A stretch of DNA of 59,219 nt from Lyngbya aestuarii BL J (GCF_000478195.2 NZ_AUZM01000040.1:1-59219); one strand, 5' to 3'. Positions 37,184 through 47,188 are shown, numbered from the stretch's first letter. The notes: a model not told the origin generated them from the sequence alone. Numbers and translations are program-made.

Positions 37184-37393
37184 TTATTGGAATTTTTGGG
37201 TGGCTTCTGGCTCAAAACTGGGATCGAATACGGGGGCTATTTCTATTTTATCATCTAAGGGGAATTCGGTGATCAGTTTAGCGAGTTCGGCAATTTTTTC
37301 TAAATTATAAATTACACCTTCATGGTATTCTGGGTTAATGGGTAAATCGATTAAATTAGCGGTTTGATGGACGTACTCTGAAATATTGTTCAT
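37184..37393 (-). CDS. AtzG-like small subunit (DUF4089)
   Basis: 69 residues, acidic, mostly helical, with the pattern ADxxxLP-type helix-loop (TANLIDLPINPEYHEGVIYNL) of DUF4089/AtzG proteins. AtzG is structurally like GatC and wraps around the AtzE amidase; it is needed for a soluble, active enzyme in the characterised case. It lies 25 bases before the amidase start on the same strand, as expected for a cotranscribed pair. ATG at 37393; no strong ribosome binding site. The family call rests on size, pattern and position. Confidence 0.75.
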   Translation of the reverse strand: MNNISEYVHQTANLIDLPINPEYHEGVIYNLEKIAELAKLITEFPLDDKIEIAPVFDPSFEPEATQKFQ

Positions 37394-37851
37394 AATTTTT
37401 GAATGGGGTAAGGTGTTGAAATCAATAGCCAGTTTTTAGACAGATTTTGTTTAACAAGTCAATCCTTCTCAAGTCTTAATGATCTCATTAATTTAACCGT
37501 TTGACAAAGAAAAGGTGCGATAGACATTCACCGCATAAATTTACAAACTGTCTACTTTGGTTAACAATTTGATACATTTTATCAGAAAGATAAGTTTTCC
37601 TGAACAATTTTATAACAAATGGCTATAAATCGATGGTAGGCTACATCTGTCGATATTTAACCCGTTTTTCAATAGAAAACTTTCTCAACTGAATAGGATA
37701 TCCCAACACCTCAGTCTAAAAATAGATGAGACTGTGTGTAAATGTATGTATACTAGAGTCATTAGGAAAGATTTTTTGATGGGGTGAAAACTCCAAGTTT
37801 TCAGAAAATAACCAAAACTTCAACGATTATTCAACAACTTTTTAACGATAA
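37394..37851. other. Divergent spacer, promoter region
   Basis: About 458 AT-rich bases between the divergent atzG-like gene and the P-loop gene. A TATACT word at 37749-37754 may be the -10 of the rightward gene, but no good -35 is found. A GTA-N8-TAT sequence at 37738 is not an NtcA match. No gene is recognised. Confidence 0.5.
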
Positions 37852-38733
37852 ATGACAACTGAATTAAAACAAAAACACTCCGCTTTTCAACCGTTAAGCT
37901 TAGGGGTTGGCTTTGGTTCATCGGTTCCTCAAGGTTGGTTATCTTTACTGACACAGCCTGTATTGATTATTGTTGGTTTAACGGGGGTGGGAAAAAGTAC
38001 CGTTATTTCTAATTTAATGGAGGAACGTTTAGACTTATCATTGCTTCCAAATCGGCGCATATTAACGGATGAAATTATTATTCCTCAAATGGCAGAAAAT
38101 GAACAGAACTTATCTTATTTTTGTCGAGTTCAACGGTTTAATTATACTCGTCAATATCGCCAATTTTTTTCGGGTGGAATGGCTCATGTTTTGAGTCAAA
38201 TTTGGATTAATCCTCAACAGCTTCAGACTCAATTAATATTTGATGGTTTACGCGGAAAAGATGAGGTAAATTATGCACTTAAAGCGTTTACCGAGGCGAA
38301 TTTTATTGTTTTAGATGCTCCGAATAAAGTTCGTCTACAGCGGATTTTAAAGCGAAATGACGCTTTTGATTCTGTAAATACCATCAATTCCAACAGTCAA
38401 AATCAAAGTGTAGATTTAGACAAGTTAACCAGTTTTGCAGCGTTGGGAATCTCAGAAGCAAGTTCTGTATTTAACTCAGCAGAAGAACAGGAAATATTAG
38501 GTTGGGTTCGTCAGGGAAGTGTGACGTTGAAAGAGTTAGAACAAAAGCTAAAAATTGTTGTTCTTGAACAACAAAATTATGATGCTGTATCGACTCGGTT
38601 AACGTTAGAAAAAATGGCTCGTGAACGAACTTTGGTGATTGATACAACGGTTTATAATCCTCAACAAGCGGCTTCTCAAATCCTCTCTTATTTAAAGGTT
38701 CGTCAACCGATGGAATGTTTATCTGTGAGTTAG
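37852..38733 (+). CDS. P-loop NTPase / kinase-like protein
   Basis: 293 residues. A clear Walker A motif, GLTGVGKST, at about residues 42-50, in a nucleoside/guanylate-kinase-like setting (VLIIVGLTG... then a Thr-Asp-Glu switch ILTDEIIIP). LIFDGLRGKDEVNYAL, about residues 124-139, probably holds the Walker B-like acidic residue. The C-terminal half has helices and NFIVLDAP, LVIDTT-type strands. I do not recognise a named family. ATG start at 37852. Alone, convergent with a KGK gene. Confidence 0.75.
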   Translation: MTTELKQKHSAFQPLSLGVGFGSSVPQGWLSLLTQPVLIIVGLTGVGKSTVISNLMEERLDLSLLPNRRILTDEIIIPQMAENEQNLSYFCRVQRFNYTRQYRQFFSGGMAHVLSQIWINPQQLQTQLIFDGLRGKDEVNYALKAFTEANFIVLDAPNKVRLQRILKRNDAFDSVNTINSNSQNQSVDLDKLTSFAALGISEASSVFNSAEEQEILGWVRQGSVTLKELEQKLKIVVLEQQNYDAVSTRLTLEKMARERTLVIDTTVYNPQQAASQILSYLKVRQPMECLSVS

Positions 38734-38747
38734 GTTAGTTACACCCG

Positions 38748-38780
38748 AACAACCCGATTTCTATGAGTTACCGGGTTGTT
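38748..38780. terminator. Bidirectional terminator-like hairpin
   Basis: AACAACCCG (38748-38756) pairs with CGGGTTGTT (38772-38780), a perfect 9-bp stem between the convergent P-loop and KGK genes. There is no long T-run on either side, so strength is uncertain. Confidence 0.6.
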
Positions 38781-38785
38781 GTTCC

Positions 38786-39295
38786 TCACACTTCGTTGAG
38801 TTGATTTAATTTTGATTTTAAGTCCTCTAATCTTTCTTCGTTTGTAGATTCTTCTGTAAGATTAGTTTGATCAGGAGAGAATTCTAATTCAAGATTGATA
38901 TCAGCCGAATGTAAACCCTTAATTTTTAAATCACTAACAACTCTAATTTTTCCTTTTATCCATTTTCGCGATTCTAAGTCAAGTAATTGACAGTCTATAC
39001 CCGTTGGAGGAATAACTAACCTAATATCTGAAAGGTCAAAATAAATTGACTTATCGGTTATGGATAGCTTGCAAAATTCATAAAATAAGTAACTAATAGA
39101 AGCTAGATGATTAACACCTGCTATACTTAAATTACATTTAACTCCATCTCGGTCTATTTGTTGTCCTGTTTTCTCGATTAATTCTTTAAGATTTTGACTC
39201 AATAACTCTTTCAGTCTGGCGACAGTAAATGTATCTTTTTCTAGCATGACAATATCATCATCGCAGTCTAAGCGGCGAAAATTTTCTTCACTCAT
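38786..39295 (-). CDS. KGK domain protein, paralogue 3
   Basis: 169 residues. Shares with the pair at 22.1-23.0 kb the N-terminal LDCDDDIVML motif, DTFTVARLKELL, and the block DCQLLDLESRKWIKGKIRVVSD with the KGK-type motif. The middle is longer, with a Cys-rich helical segment. ATG at 39295 is preferred to a TTG at 39334 because it gives the same N-terminus as the other two. It is divergent from the amidase gene. Function unknown. Confidence 0.75.
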   Translation of the reverse strand: MSEENFRRLDCDDDIVMLEKDTFTVARLKELLSQNLKELIEKTGQQIDRDGVKCNLSIAGVNHLASISYLFYEFCKLSITDKSIYFDLSDIRLVIPPTGIDCQLLDLESRKWIKGKIRVVSDLKIKGLHSADINLELEFSPDQTNLTEESTNEERLEDLKSKLNQLNEV

Positions 39296-39363
39296 GGGAA
39301 AACTTGAACTATAATTAACTTCTATCCGATACAATTATAAAGTGTGAGTGAACGGAAGCAAAA

Positions 39364-41190
39364 ATGAAGCGAATTTTAGGACTGGCGGCGTTTGGATGTA
39401 TGATAGTATCACCCGCTTGGGCGGAACAACCCCTCTATATTGCTTATCCCCCGGCTGAACACGAAACCACCTCAAACCGCATTTTTTTCATTGGAAGCGC
39501 CTCTCCCGATGCTGAAGTCACCGTTAATGGTGAAGTAATAGAACGTTCTCCGGCGGGTCATTTTGCACCGTCTTTTTCCTTAGAGATGGGAGAAAATATT
39601 TTCAAACTCCGACACCAAGACGAAGAAATAATACTCAAAATTAATCGCACTTCTAACTTACCTGAAATTCCCGAAGGGGTGGCTTTTGTAGAAGATTCTC
39701 TCCAACCCAAAGTTAATCTATCTAGACTTCCGGGAGAGTTGGTTTGTTTTAGTGCAATTGCGCCGCCTAACGGACGAGTTTCGGTTGAGTTAGGGGGGGA
39801 AACTATACGCTTATCTCGTCAAAATCAATTCTTAGATTTGCCGAGTAACTTTGCAGTTTTAACGGGAAATAATCAACCGATAGCGTTAGAAATTAGTAAA
39901 TATCAAGGTTGTGTAGAAATTGGCAAAATTTTTCCGGTTTCTAACCGCAGAAATCAAGTTAATTTAGGTCAACCGCAATATAAACTCACCTTAAAAGGGG
40001 AAACTGTGACCCAAAATGCACCCGGAAATATTACGATTATCTCTCCGGCTGAATTTGAAATCGCAGAAGTTACAGTTGATGAAGGCGTGGCGCGGACTGG
40101 CCCCAGTACAACCTATTCCCGTTTAACCCCTTTACCCAAAGGAACTCGGGCAAGAATTACGGGGCGAGAAGGAGATTATTTACGCTTAGATTATGGCGGC
40201 TGGATAAAAGTAGATGAAACCCGAACTTTCAAAGGAAAATTACCGCCTCAGTCGTTTATTAGAAGTGCGAGTTCTCGTCAAATCGGAGAGTGGACAGAGG
40301 TTTATTTTCCCCTACAAATTCCAGTTCCAGTAACCGTTAAACAGGACAATCAAAGTTTAACACTAACTCTCCATAATACCACTGCCCAAACAGATACAAT
40401 TCGCTTTGATGATAGTCCGTTAATTGAACGGATGGACTGGGAACCTGTTCTTTCACCGATGGGAGAACAACAGCAGGCGGTTCAATATACCTTTCACTTT
40501 AAAACTAACCAACAATGGGGATATAAACTGAGGTATGAAGGCACAACTTTAGTCTTATCATTAAAGCATCCCCCCGAAATTAAAGAAGTATCTGAGTCGA
40601 GTTTTTTTGGAGATATTTTTAGTCCGAAACCGTTGGCGGGGATGTATATTTTGATTGACCCCGGACATGGAAGCGAGAATGATTTGGGGGCAAAGGGGCC
40701 GACGGGATATCCTGAGAAAGATGTGAATTTGGTGGTTTCTTATTTGTTGCAAAATGAATTGATTAAACGGGGGGCGAGAGTGTATATGACTCGTAAATCT
40801 GAGGAAGATTTATTTCCAAAAGATCGGGTTAAAATGATTAATGAGGAAGAACCGGATTTGGCGATTTCTGTTCATTATAACGCTTTACCCGATAACGGAG
40901 ATGCGATAAATACTAAGGGAATTGGTACGTTTTGGTATCATCCTCAAGCTCACAGTTTTGCGGTTTTTTTACATAATTATTTAGTAGAAACATTAGATCG
41001 TCCGTCTTACGGTGTATTTTGGAATAATCTGGCTTTGACTCGTCCGGCGGTGACTCCTTCTATATTATTAGAATTGGGATTTATGATTAATCCGGTTGAG
41101 TTTGAATGGATTGTTAACCCCCAAGAACAGAGAAAGTTAGCGGTTGCATTGGCGGATGGAATTGTAGAATGGGTGAAAACAACACAGTAA
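39364..41190 (+). CDS. N-acetylmuramoyl-L-alanine amidase with SH3-type domain, exported
   Basis: 608 residues. Signal peptide (LAAFGCMIVSPAWA), then two beta-rich regions, one of them an SH3b-type domain at about residues 235-310 (VDEGVARTGPSTTYSRL). The C-terminal catalytic domain (amidase_3) has all zinc ligands: His in LIDPGHGSEND, Glu in YPEKDVN and His in SVHYNAL, plus the catalytic Glu in LLELGFM. It cuts the bond between muramic acid and the stem peptide during cell separation. Of the AmiC type, but with the extra N-terminal domains. ATG start; Mrr-type gene follows by 30 bases. Confidence 0.93.
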   Translation: MKRILGLAAFGCMIVSPAWAEQPLYIAYPPAEHETTSNRIFFIGSASPDAEVTVNGEVIERSPAGHFAPSFSLEMGENIFKLRHQDEEIILKINRTSNLPEIPEGVAFVEDSLQPKVNLSRLPGELVCFSAIAPPNGRVSVELGGETIRLSRQNQFLDLPSNFAVLTGNNQPIALEISKYQGCVEIGKIFPVSNRRNQVNLGQPQYKLTLKGETVTQNAPGNITIISPAEFEIAEVTVDEGVARTGPSTTYSRLTPLPKGTRARITGREGDYLRLDYGGWIKVDETRTFKGKLPPQSFIRSASSRQIGEWTEVYFPLQIPVPVTVKQDNQSLTLTLHNTTAQTDTIRFDDSPLIERMDWEPVLSPMGEQQQAVQYTFHFKTNQQWGYKLRYEGTTLVLSLKHPPEIKEVSESSFFGDIFSPKPLAGMYILIDPGHGSENDLGAKGPTGYPEKDVNLVVSYLLQNELIKRGARVYMTRKSEEDLFPKDRVKMINEEEPDLAISVHYNALPDNGDAINTKGIGTFWYHPQAHSFAVFLHNYLVETLDRPSYGVFWNNLALTRPAVTPSILLELGFMINPVEFEWIVNPQEQRKLAVALADGIVEWVKTTQ

Positions 41191-41220
41191 ATTTGTGAAG
41201 GAGTTTGTCAAATAAAATCG

Positions 41221-42123
41221 ATGTTTATTCCAGCACATAGTGATTTATTCGAGCCAACTCTTAACGCTTTAAAAGCTTTAGGAGGCTCGGGAAATAATCA
41301 GGAAATCTATGATAAAGTTTGTGAATTAGAAAACTTTTCCGAGGAACAGCAGAGTGTTCTTCATAAAGAAGGGCCACAAACAGAAATTAGTTATCGATTA
41401 GCCTGGGCTAAAAGTTATTTAAAAATCTATGGAGTAATAGAGAGTGTAAGGAGAGGTGTATGGTCTTTGAGTGAGAAAGGACGAAATCTAAAGTCAATTG
41501 ACCCAAAAAAAGTTCAGCGTTTTGTGCAATCAAACGCCAGACAAAAACGCCAGGATAATTCCTCTAATAACTTAGATAATAGTCTAGAAGAAAAAGCTCT
41601 GATTCAAGAGGAGGAGGAAAGTTTAGATTTAATAGATAAATCCTTACAAATGTCTGTAGAATCTGATATTTGGGTGGAGAAATTACTTCAGGTTTTACAG
41701 AAACTTTCTCCTGATGCTTTTGAACGATTATGTCAGCGTCTCTTAAGAGAGTCTGGATTTGTGAAAGTTGAAGTTACAGGAAAAAAGGGGGATGGAGGAA
41801 TTGATGGAATTGGAGTTTTGAAAATTGGTTTGTTGAGTTTTCAAGTTTTTTTTCAGTGTAAACGTTATTCTGGCTCTGTCGGTTCTTCAGAGATTCGAGA
41901 TTTTCGAGGTGCAATGGTAGGGAGAACTGATAAAGGTTTATTTTTAACAACTGGAACTTTTACTCGTTCAGCTCAACAGGAAGCAACCCGAGATGGCGCT
42001 CCTGCGATTGATTTAATTGACGGAGAACAACTCTGTCAACTTCTTAAAGATTTGAAGTTAGGTATTGAAACTAAGACAATAGAAGTGATTGAAATTAATC
42101 AAACCTGGTTTGCTAAACTTTAA
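41221..42123 (+). CDS. Mrr-type restriction endonuclease
   Basis: 300 residues. The N-terminal winged helix of Mrr_N is visible (YRLAWAKSYLKIYGVI, then GVWSLSEKGRNL). An acidic linker follows. The C-terminal nuclease domain has the Mrr_cat motifs: FERLCQRLL and GFVKVEVTGKKGDGGIDGIG, then the QxK segment FFQCKRYSG, in which Asp, Gln and Lys form the PD-(D/E)XK-like site. Such type IV enzymes cut modified DNA. No methylase is nearby, as expected for a modification-dependent enzyme. ATG at 41221, 30 bases after the amidase. A role in defence is likely but inferred. Confidence 0.88.
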   Translation: MFIPAHSDLFEPTLNALKALGGSGNNQEIYDKVCELENFSEEQQSVLHKEGPQTEISYRLAWAKSYLKIYGVIESVRRGVWSLSEKGRNLKSIDPKKVQRFVQSNARQKRQDNSSNNLDNSLEEKALIQEEEESLDLIDKSLQMSVESDIWVEKLLQVLQKLSPDAFERLCQRLLRESGFVKVEVTGKKGDGGIDGIGVLKIGLLSFQVFFQCKRYSGSVGSSEIRDFRGAMVGRTDKGLFLTTGTFTRSAQQEATRDGAPAIDLIDGEQLCQLLKDLKLGIETKTIEVIEINQTWFAKL

Positions 42124-42163
42124 ATTTAAGTGATTTATTTTGATCTATTTTAAATGATTTACA

Positions 42164-43240
42164 TCAACTTTGTATGACCTCAAATAGCCATTTTTCAACG
42201 CGATGACCCCAAACTTCTAAAGAATATTCAGTTTCCGCCTGTTTTCTACAGCACAAACGGTCTATTTTGTCAAGCTTTTGAATCGCTTCCACCAACCCCT
42301 CGACGCTATCGGGTTCAACCAACCAACCTGTTTCGCCCTCTCGGACAATTTCTGTTGGCCCTCCCCGACGATAGGCAATCACCGGCACCCCACAAGCTAA
42401 GGCTTCAATGGCGACATTTCCAAACGCCTCAACCCACCGGGGAGTCATCAATAACGCCCGACAATCTCGCAGGTGTTTTTGTAACTCATTTGTTGATAAA
42501 AATCCCAAGTATTCTATTGGTGCGTTGGGGTAATCTTGATTGATTTTATCCCAATAGGCTTCATCCTGCATTTTTCCCATAATCTTAAGAGGAATTCCGG
42601 TGATTTTTGCCGCTGAAACTGCATCTTCTAGGGCTTTTTCCGGTGCAATTCGACCTAACCAAGCTAACTGATTTTTTGGTTTAGCACAAAATTGATACTG
42701 TTCCAGACTAATTCCACTTTGCAAAAAAATGAAATTTTTCTGACTAAAATTAAAAGTTTCCGCCTGAGTTTTTGTGTGAAAAAAAACTGCTTTCGGAAAT
42801 TGCTCTACTATTTTTTTGATAATATTATCCATCGCTGTTGTTAGCGAACCCATACTAATCCAATGAGCTACTTTAATATGAAAAAATGGTGTTAAATAGA
42901 GTGGCAACCAATCATAGGAAAAATTTATAATTAAATCATAATTATTCTGCACCTGGCGGGCATAATCCCACATCTTTTCTAAAACCGAATCGGGAGGTAA
43001 AATAATCGGAGTATCTCGGTCTTGAGATTGTGCCATGATTTGGAGATTGCCCGAAATTTCCACCACATTAATTGACTCTAAAATTGAACCTTCTGGGGCG
43101 ACAACGGTAACTTGATGACCTCTTTCTTGTAATATATTCGCCAAATTTAATAGCGTTAATTCCACACCACCACCTATTCCTGACCCTAATGGCCCGACAG
43201 GAGTTGAGATTAATAATAGTTTCAGTAAATTAGAACTCAT
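42164..43240 (-). CDS. Family 4 glycosyltransferase
   Basis: 358 residues of the GT-B fold. The N-terminus has the glycine-rich acceptor loop (STPVGPLGSGIGGGVELTLLNLA). The C-terminal half has LAWLGRIAPEKALEDAV and the donor-binding EAFGNVAIEALACGVPV, with the E-x7-E pair. The substrate is not readable. It lies 33 bases downstream of the HEAT-repeat gene on the same strand, so they may be cotranscribed. ATG at 43240. Confidence 0.9.
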   Translation of the reverse strand: MSSNLLKLLLISTPVGPLGSGIGGGVELTLLNLANILQERGHQVTVVAPEGSILESINVVEISGNLQIMAQSQDRDTPIILPPDSVLEKMWDYARQVQNNYDLIINFSYDWLPLYLTPFFHIKVAHWISMGSLTTAMDNIIKKIVEQFPKAVFFHTKTQAETFNFSQKNFIFLQSGISLEQYQFCAKPKNQLAWLGRIAPEKALEDAVSAAKITGIPLKIMGKMQDEAYWDKINQDYPNAPIEYLGFLSTNELQKHLRDCRALLMTPRWVEAFGNVAIEALACGVPVIAYRRGGPTEIVREGETGWLVEPDSVEGLVEAIQKLDKIDRLCCRKQAETEYSLEVWGHRVEKWLFEVIQS

Positions 43241-43273
43241 GTTGTTAGAAAACCCTTTTTAATTTTTAACTTT

Positions 43274-44302
43274 TTATCGAGGAGGTTCATCACCTATTGT
43301 GGGTAATGGACGCATTCGACTTAACTTATCTGCCGCCCATCTAGCCGTTTCTCTCACTTCGCTATCAGGGTCATCCGCCGCCCGTTGTAATAACTGATTC
43401 ATCTGACAAGCTAAGTCATAAATACGGGTTAAATCTCGAATGGCATTTTTTCTAACTTCTGCATTTTCATCTTGTAATGATAGCGTTAACGCCCGACTCA
43501 TGGGTTTTAATGTGCGAGTTCCAATTTCTGAAAGGGCGGCTAAAATCAAACTTCGCTGTTTAGAATCAGAATTATAAATTAAATCTACTAAGGGTTGAAT
43601 CGCCCGAGAATCGCCTTGTTGACCCAATTCCCAAATCGTTTGACTGCGTTTAGTTGGATTCGTATTTTGTAATTCTAAAATCAATTGTTCCACTCGGTCA
43701 AGTTGAGGTAAACGGGGCTTATCGGCGATTAAAAAAGTCTCACCCGAATGAACTTGGGAGGGAATAGATGCTTTTTCTGGAGGTTCTTTTTGAGGGCGAG
43801 GTATATCTACATAGCCGTTATTTTCCCGAGGTTCGTTCACAGATTTATGAGTGGGTGGGGATAAAGTTTCGGGGTCTGTATTGGCATCTTCAAGTTGAAA
43901 CGGAGAAGCAGAACTCGGAGGAGTTAACGTATTTTCAGACTGAACAAGATAGGGTGAAGAATGTTCAACCGTCTCCTCGGGCGAGAGTTGGTCTTCGGCT
44001 TCCGGTTCAGGCTGATGACCAATTAATTTAACAATAATAAAAATAGCTCCTCCGGTCACAATTATTGACCCCACACCGAGTAAAATTAATCCGGTCGGAA
44101 GTTTAGTCGGAAGCTGAAATTTTTGCTTTTCAGAAGTTGAATTTTCTTGAGCCAATATTAACGAACGGGTCGATTCATCGGAGAGAACAGGAGGCTGTAG
44201 GTTAGTCAAATTTTGAGATATCGTACTTTGACTCGGATGGTCGATAAAACCCGAGAAAGTCAAGTAGGTCAGTAGGAGTAGAGGAATGTGGTAAGAAGCC
44301 AT
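43274..44302 (-). CDS. Membrane-anchored HEAT-repeat protein
   Basis: 342 residues. A short N-terminal hydrophobic segment may be a signal. A second, clear transmembrane helix lies at about residues 71-93 (LILLGVGSIIVTGGAIFIIV). A Pro/Ser-rich, low-complexity linker follows, and then 3-4 HEAT-type repeats from about residue 205 (WELGQQGDSRAIQPLVDLIY and similar) to the end. HEAT repeats in cyanobacteria often serve in protein binding, and some belong to phycobilin lyase-type proteins; here, with the membrane anchor, a scaffold is more likely. ATG at 44302. Upstream of the glycosyltransferase. Confidence 0.82.
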   Translation of the reverse strand: MASYHIPLLLLTYLTFSGFIDHPSQSTISQNLTNLQPPVLSDESTRSLILAQENSTSEKQKFQLPTKLPTGLILLGVGSIIVTGGAIFIIVKLIGHQPEPEAEDQLSPEETVEHSSPYLVQSENTLTPPSSASPFQLEDANTDPETLSPPTHKSVNEPRENNGYVDIPRPQKEPPEKASIPSQVHSGETFLIADKPRLPQLDRVEQLILELQNTNPTKRSQTIWELGQQGDSRAIQPLVDLIYNSDSKQRSLILAALSEIGTRTLKPMSRALTLSLQDENAEVRKNAIRDLTRIYDLACQMNQLLQRAADDPDSEVRETARWAADKLSRMRPLPTIGDEPPR

Positions 44303-44416
44303 GAAATGCTATTGAAAATGTTCACAAGTCGGGTGTAACCTTGAGCTAGCTCCATCCTAACTTCTCTGACAGCCAGATTCTCGTTTTTCAACAAAGTAAA
44401 CCCATTAAATTTCCGA

Positions 44417-47080
44417 ATGACAGGAGAGCGCACCCACAAACCGACTCAAAAGTTCATCACCACTGAAGCCTTCAGACCAAGAGGTGAACTCGGTGAACAG
44501 CAAGTTTGGGAAACGATTCGCCAGACTTTTGCTCACCGTCATTGTATCGCATATTGGCGTTATCCGATTTTTTCAAAAACAGGAGCTTTTCGTAAAGAAC
44601 CGGATATTTTAATTGTAGATGCTCAACTGGGATTAATTGTCATAGAAGTAAAGTCTATCACTCTTGATAAAATTGTTACTATTACAGGTCATGTTTGGGC
44701 GTTACAAAATTTTTACACAACTCGCATCACGCCCTACCAACAAGCAGAAAACCAACTCTTTGCTTTGCTGAACTATTGGAATTCTGAACCGATTCTCAAA
44801 CATCAAGTTTTTGGACGGGCGATAGTTGCTTTGCCTTTTATTCTCGCTCAAGATTGGGAAAAACGAGGCTTTGACAAATTACCAAGTTCTCCTCCTATTC
44901 TCTTTCAAAATGACCTTTTAAGTCCATCTTCTCTGATTGAATTAATCACTCAAATCCCTTCTTTAGTTCCGGGAAAAACACTCACGTCACCCCAATGGGA
45001 GCTATTACAAGCCATTATCTCTGGAACCCCTTTATTTCGTCCCCCAACCCGAAAATTCTTTTTCCGAGAACATCAAAAAATGCGGGCGGAAATCTTAGCT
45101 AAAGTTAGAGAACATATTTATAAACTGGATTTAAACCAAGAACGGATTGCGAAACAAATTCCCCCAGGTTTACAACGAATTCGCGGAATAGCAGGGTCTG
45201 GAAAAACTGTATTACTCTGTCAAAAAGCTGCCCAGATGCACCTTAAATATCCGGACTGGGATATTGCCTTAGTCTTTTTTAATCGCAGTTTATATCAACC
45301 AATTATTCAACATTTAGATCAGTGGTTGCGACACTTTAGTTGTCATCAAGTCGGGTATGATGTTCACAATCAAAAATTGCGGGTGCTTCATGCTTGGGGT
45401 TCAAAACAACAACCCGGACTTTATAATACAATTTGTCAAGCCGCAGGTGTTTGGAGTTTGAGTGTTCGTCAAACTAATTCTTCTAAACCCCATGAAGCAT
45501 TAGCAGAAGCTTGTTGTGATTTACTTCAAAAAACAGTTATTCCCGCCTGTTTTGATGCGATTTTAATTGATGAAGGTCAAGATTTAATCGTTAAAGATGA
45601 GTTGAAGTTTGAAGGAAAACAGCCGTTTTATTGGATGGCGTATCAAACTTTACGTCTGGTTAGTTTAGAAGCAAATCAAACCGCTAAAATCTCCCAACGT
45701 CTGTTAATTTGGGCGGCGGATGAGATGCAAAGTTTAGAACTGCAAAAAAGTCCGACAGCTAGTGAATTATTTGGGGATGAATGGGGACATCTGTTAACAG
45801 GTCAATATCCGAAGGAAATCAACAAAACAGAGATTTTTTCTCGTTCTTATCGGGTTCCTCGTCAAATTTTAAATGCGGCTTATGGGATTAGCTTGGGGTT
45901 ACTCCGTCCCTCGGGATTATTAACAGCGATGACCAGAATTGAAGATTGGGAAGTGATGGGTTATCAAGTGAATATTGAACATTCGGTTTATTCTCCTATT
46001 CCGAAAGTGACCTGATCTTTTGCGTCAGAAAACTGTCCTCATCCGGTTTCACAGTTTTGGGAAAATTCTCTGATTGAATTTGAAGCTTATCATTCTCGTC
46101 AAAATGAATTAACTGCCCTTTCTCAACATCTTTACCACAATTTAAAGATAGATGGGCTGCGTCCGAGTCGGGAAATTTTAATTATTATTTTAGGAAATAT
46201 TTTTGAAGCGATGGCGTTGGAAACTTATGTCGCTAATTTTTTGATGACACAGGGATTAGATATTTATATTCCGGGGGCGGTTGATTGTAATATTGTCACC
46301 TCTGAGAAAGAGAAACCTAATCAATTTTGGTGTGAAGGCGGAATTACTATTTCTCGTATTCATCGGGCGAAAGGACAAGAAGCGGATATGGTTTATTTAG
46401 TTGGGTTTGATCAAATAGCCAAAGATGAAGCAAATCTCAGTTTTCGTCATCAATTATTTGTGGCTTTAACGCGGTCAAGAGGTTGGGTGAGATTAACGGG
46501 AACGGGTGCTTATCCGATGTATAATGAAATGGCAGTGATTCAATCTGGCGATAGGTTTAGCTTTACCCAACGACAACCCCGAGTCCGAGAAATTGGCTTA
46601 ACAAATGTAGGGGAAATGTTGCGGTGTTATCATCAGGGAAACCGGAATTTTCGGGGTGTTAATTTAGTCGGAGTTGATTTAACGGGTGTTTGTTTGTCTG
46701 AGGCGAATTTGATGGGTGCGAATTTAGCTCAAGCTAACTTGAAAAATGCTAATCTTGAGGGTGCAAAGTTGTTATTGGCTAACCTTTCTCAAGCGGTAAT
46801 GACAGGCGCAAATTTACACCAAGCCAAGTTAGTTGGTGCTAATCTTTCTCACGCCAAACTGAGTGATGCAAATCTGACTCAAGCTGATTTACGAGATAGT
46901 GATTTGAGTAATGCTCAATTAATGGGTGCAACCTTGGAAGGGGCTAATTTAACTGGAGCAAATTTGAGTTATACAAATCTGAGTCAAGCGAATCTCAAAC
47001 AAGCTGATTTAACTGAAGCGACCTTGCAGGACACAATATATTCCCATTCTACTATAACTGATGGTACAATTTTTCCCTAA
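44417..47080 (+). pseudogene. NERD-UvrD helicase-pentapeptide repeat protein, broken by an in-frame TGA
   Basis: One long frame of 888 codons, cut once at the TGA 46013-46015. Before the stop: NERD nuclease-related domain (about 1-190; EPDILIVDAQLGLIVIEVK), then the helicase core with Walker A GIAGSGKT, motif II LIDEGQD, and LLIWAADEMQSLE. After the stop the same frame continues for 354 codons without interruption: the missing helicase motifs V (ISRIHRAKGQEAD) and VI (FVALTRSRGW), then a pentapeptide-repeat tail of A(N/D)LxxA units ending at 47080. Reading through restores one complete protein. An in-frame TGA with nothing else damaged suggests a recent nonsense change (one base from TGG) or a sequencing error. 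The truncated first part lacks motifs V and VI and should be inactive as helicase. Confidence 0.88.
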
Positions 47081-47188
47081 CTGTGTCAACCCTTTCTACA
47101 TTTTTTAACACTATTTTGATCGAGAAGCGGTAAACTAGAACAGTAACAAAATTTTGTTGTAATTGTTGACGACGACTAGCAAATCAGG

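Noticed and set aside
37738-37753. NtcA-like site before the P-loop gene
   Set aside because: Spacing gives GTA-N8-TAT, not TAC, so it does not match the consensus.
46013-46015. TGA as a selenocysteine codon
   Set aside because: The helicase family has no Sec, no SECIS-like hairpin is seen just after it, and cyanobacteria generally lack the Sec machinery. A nonsense change is simpler.
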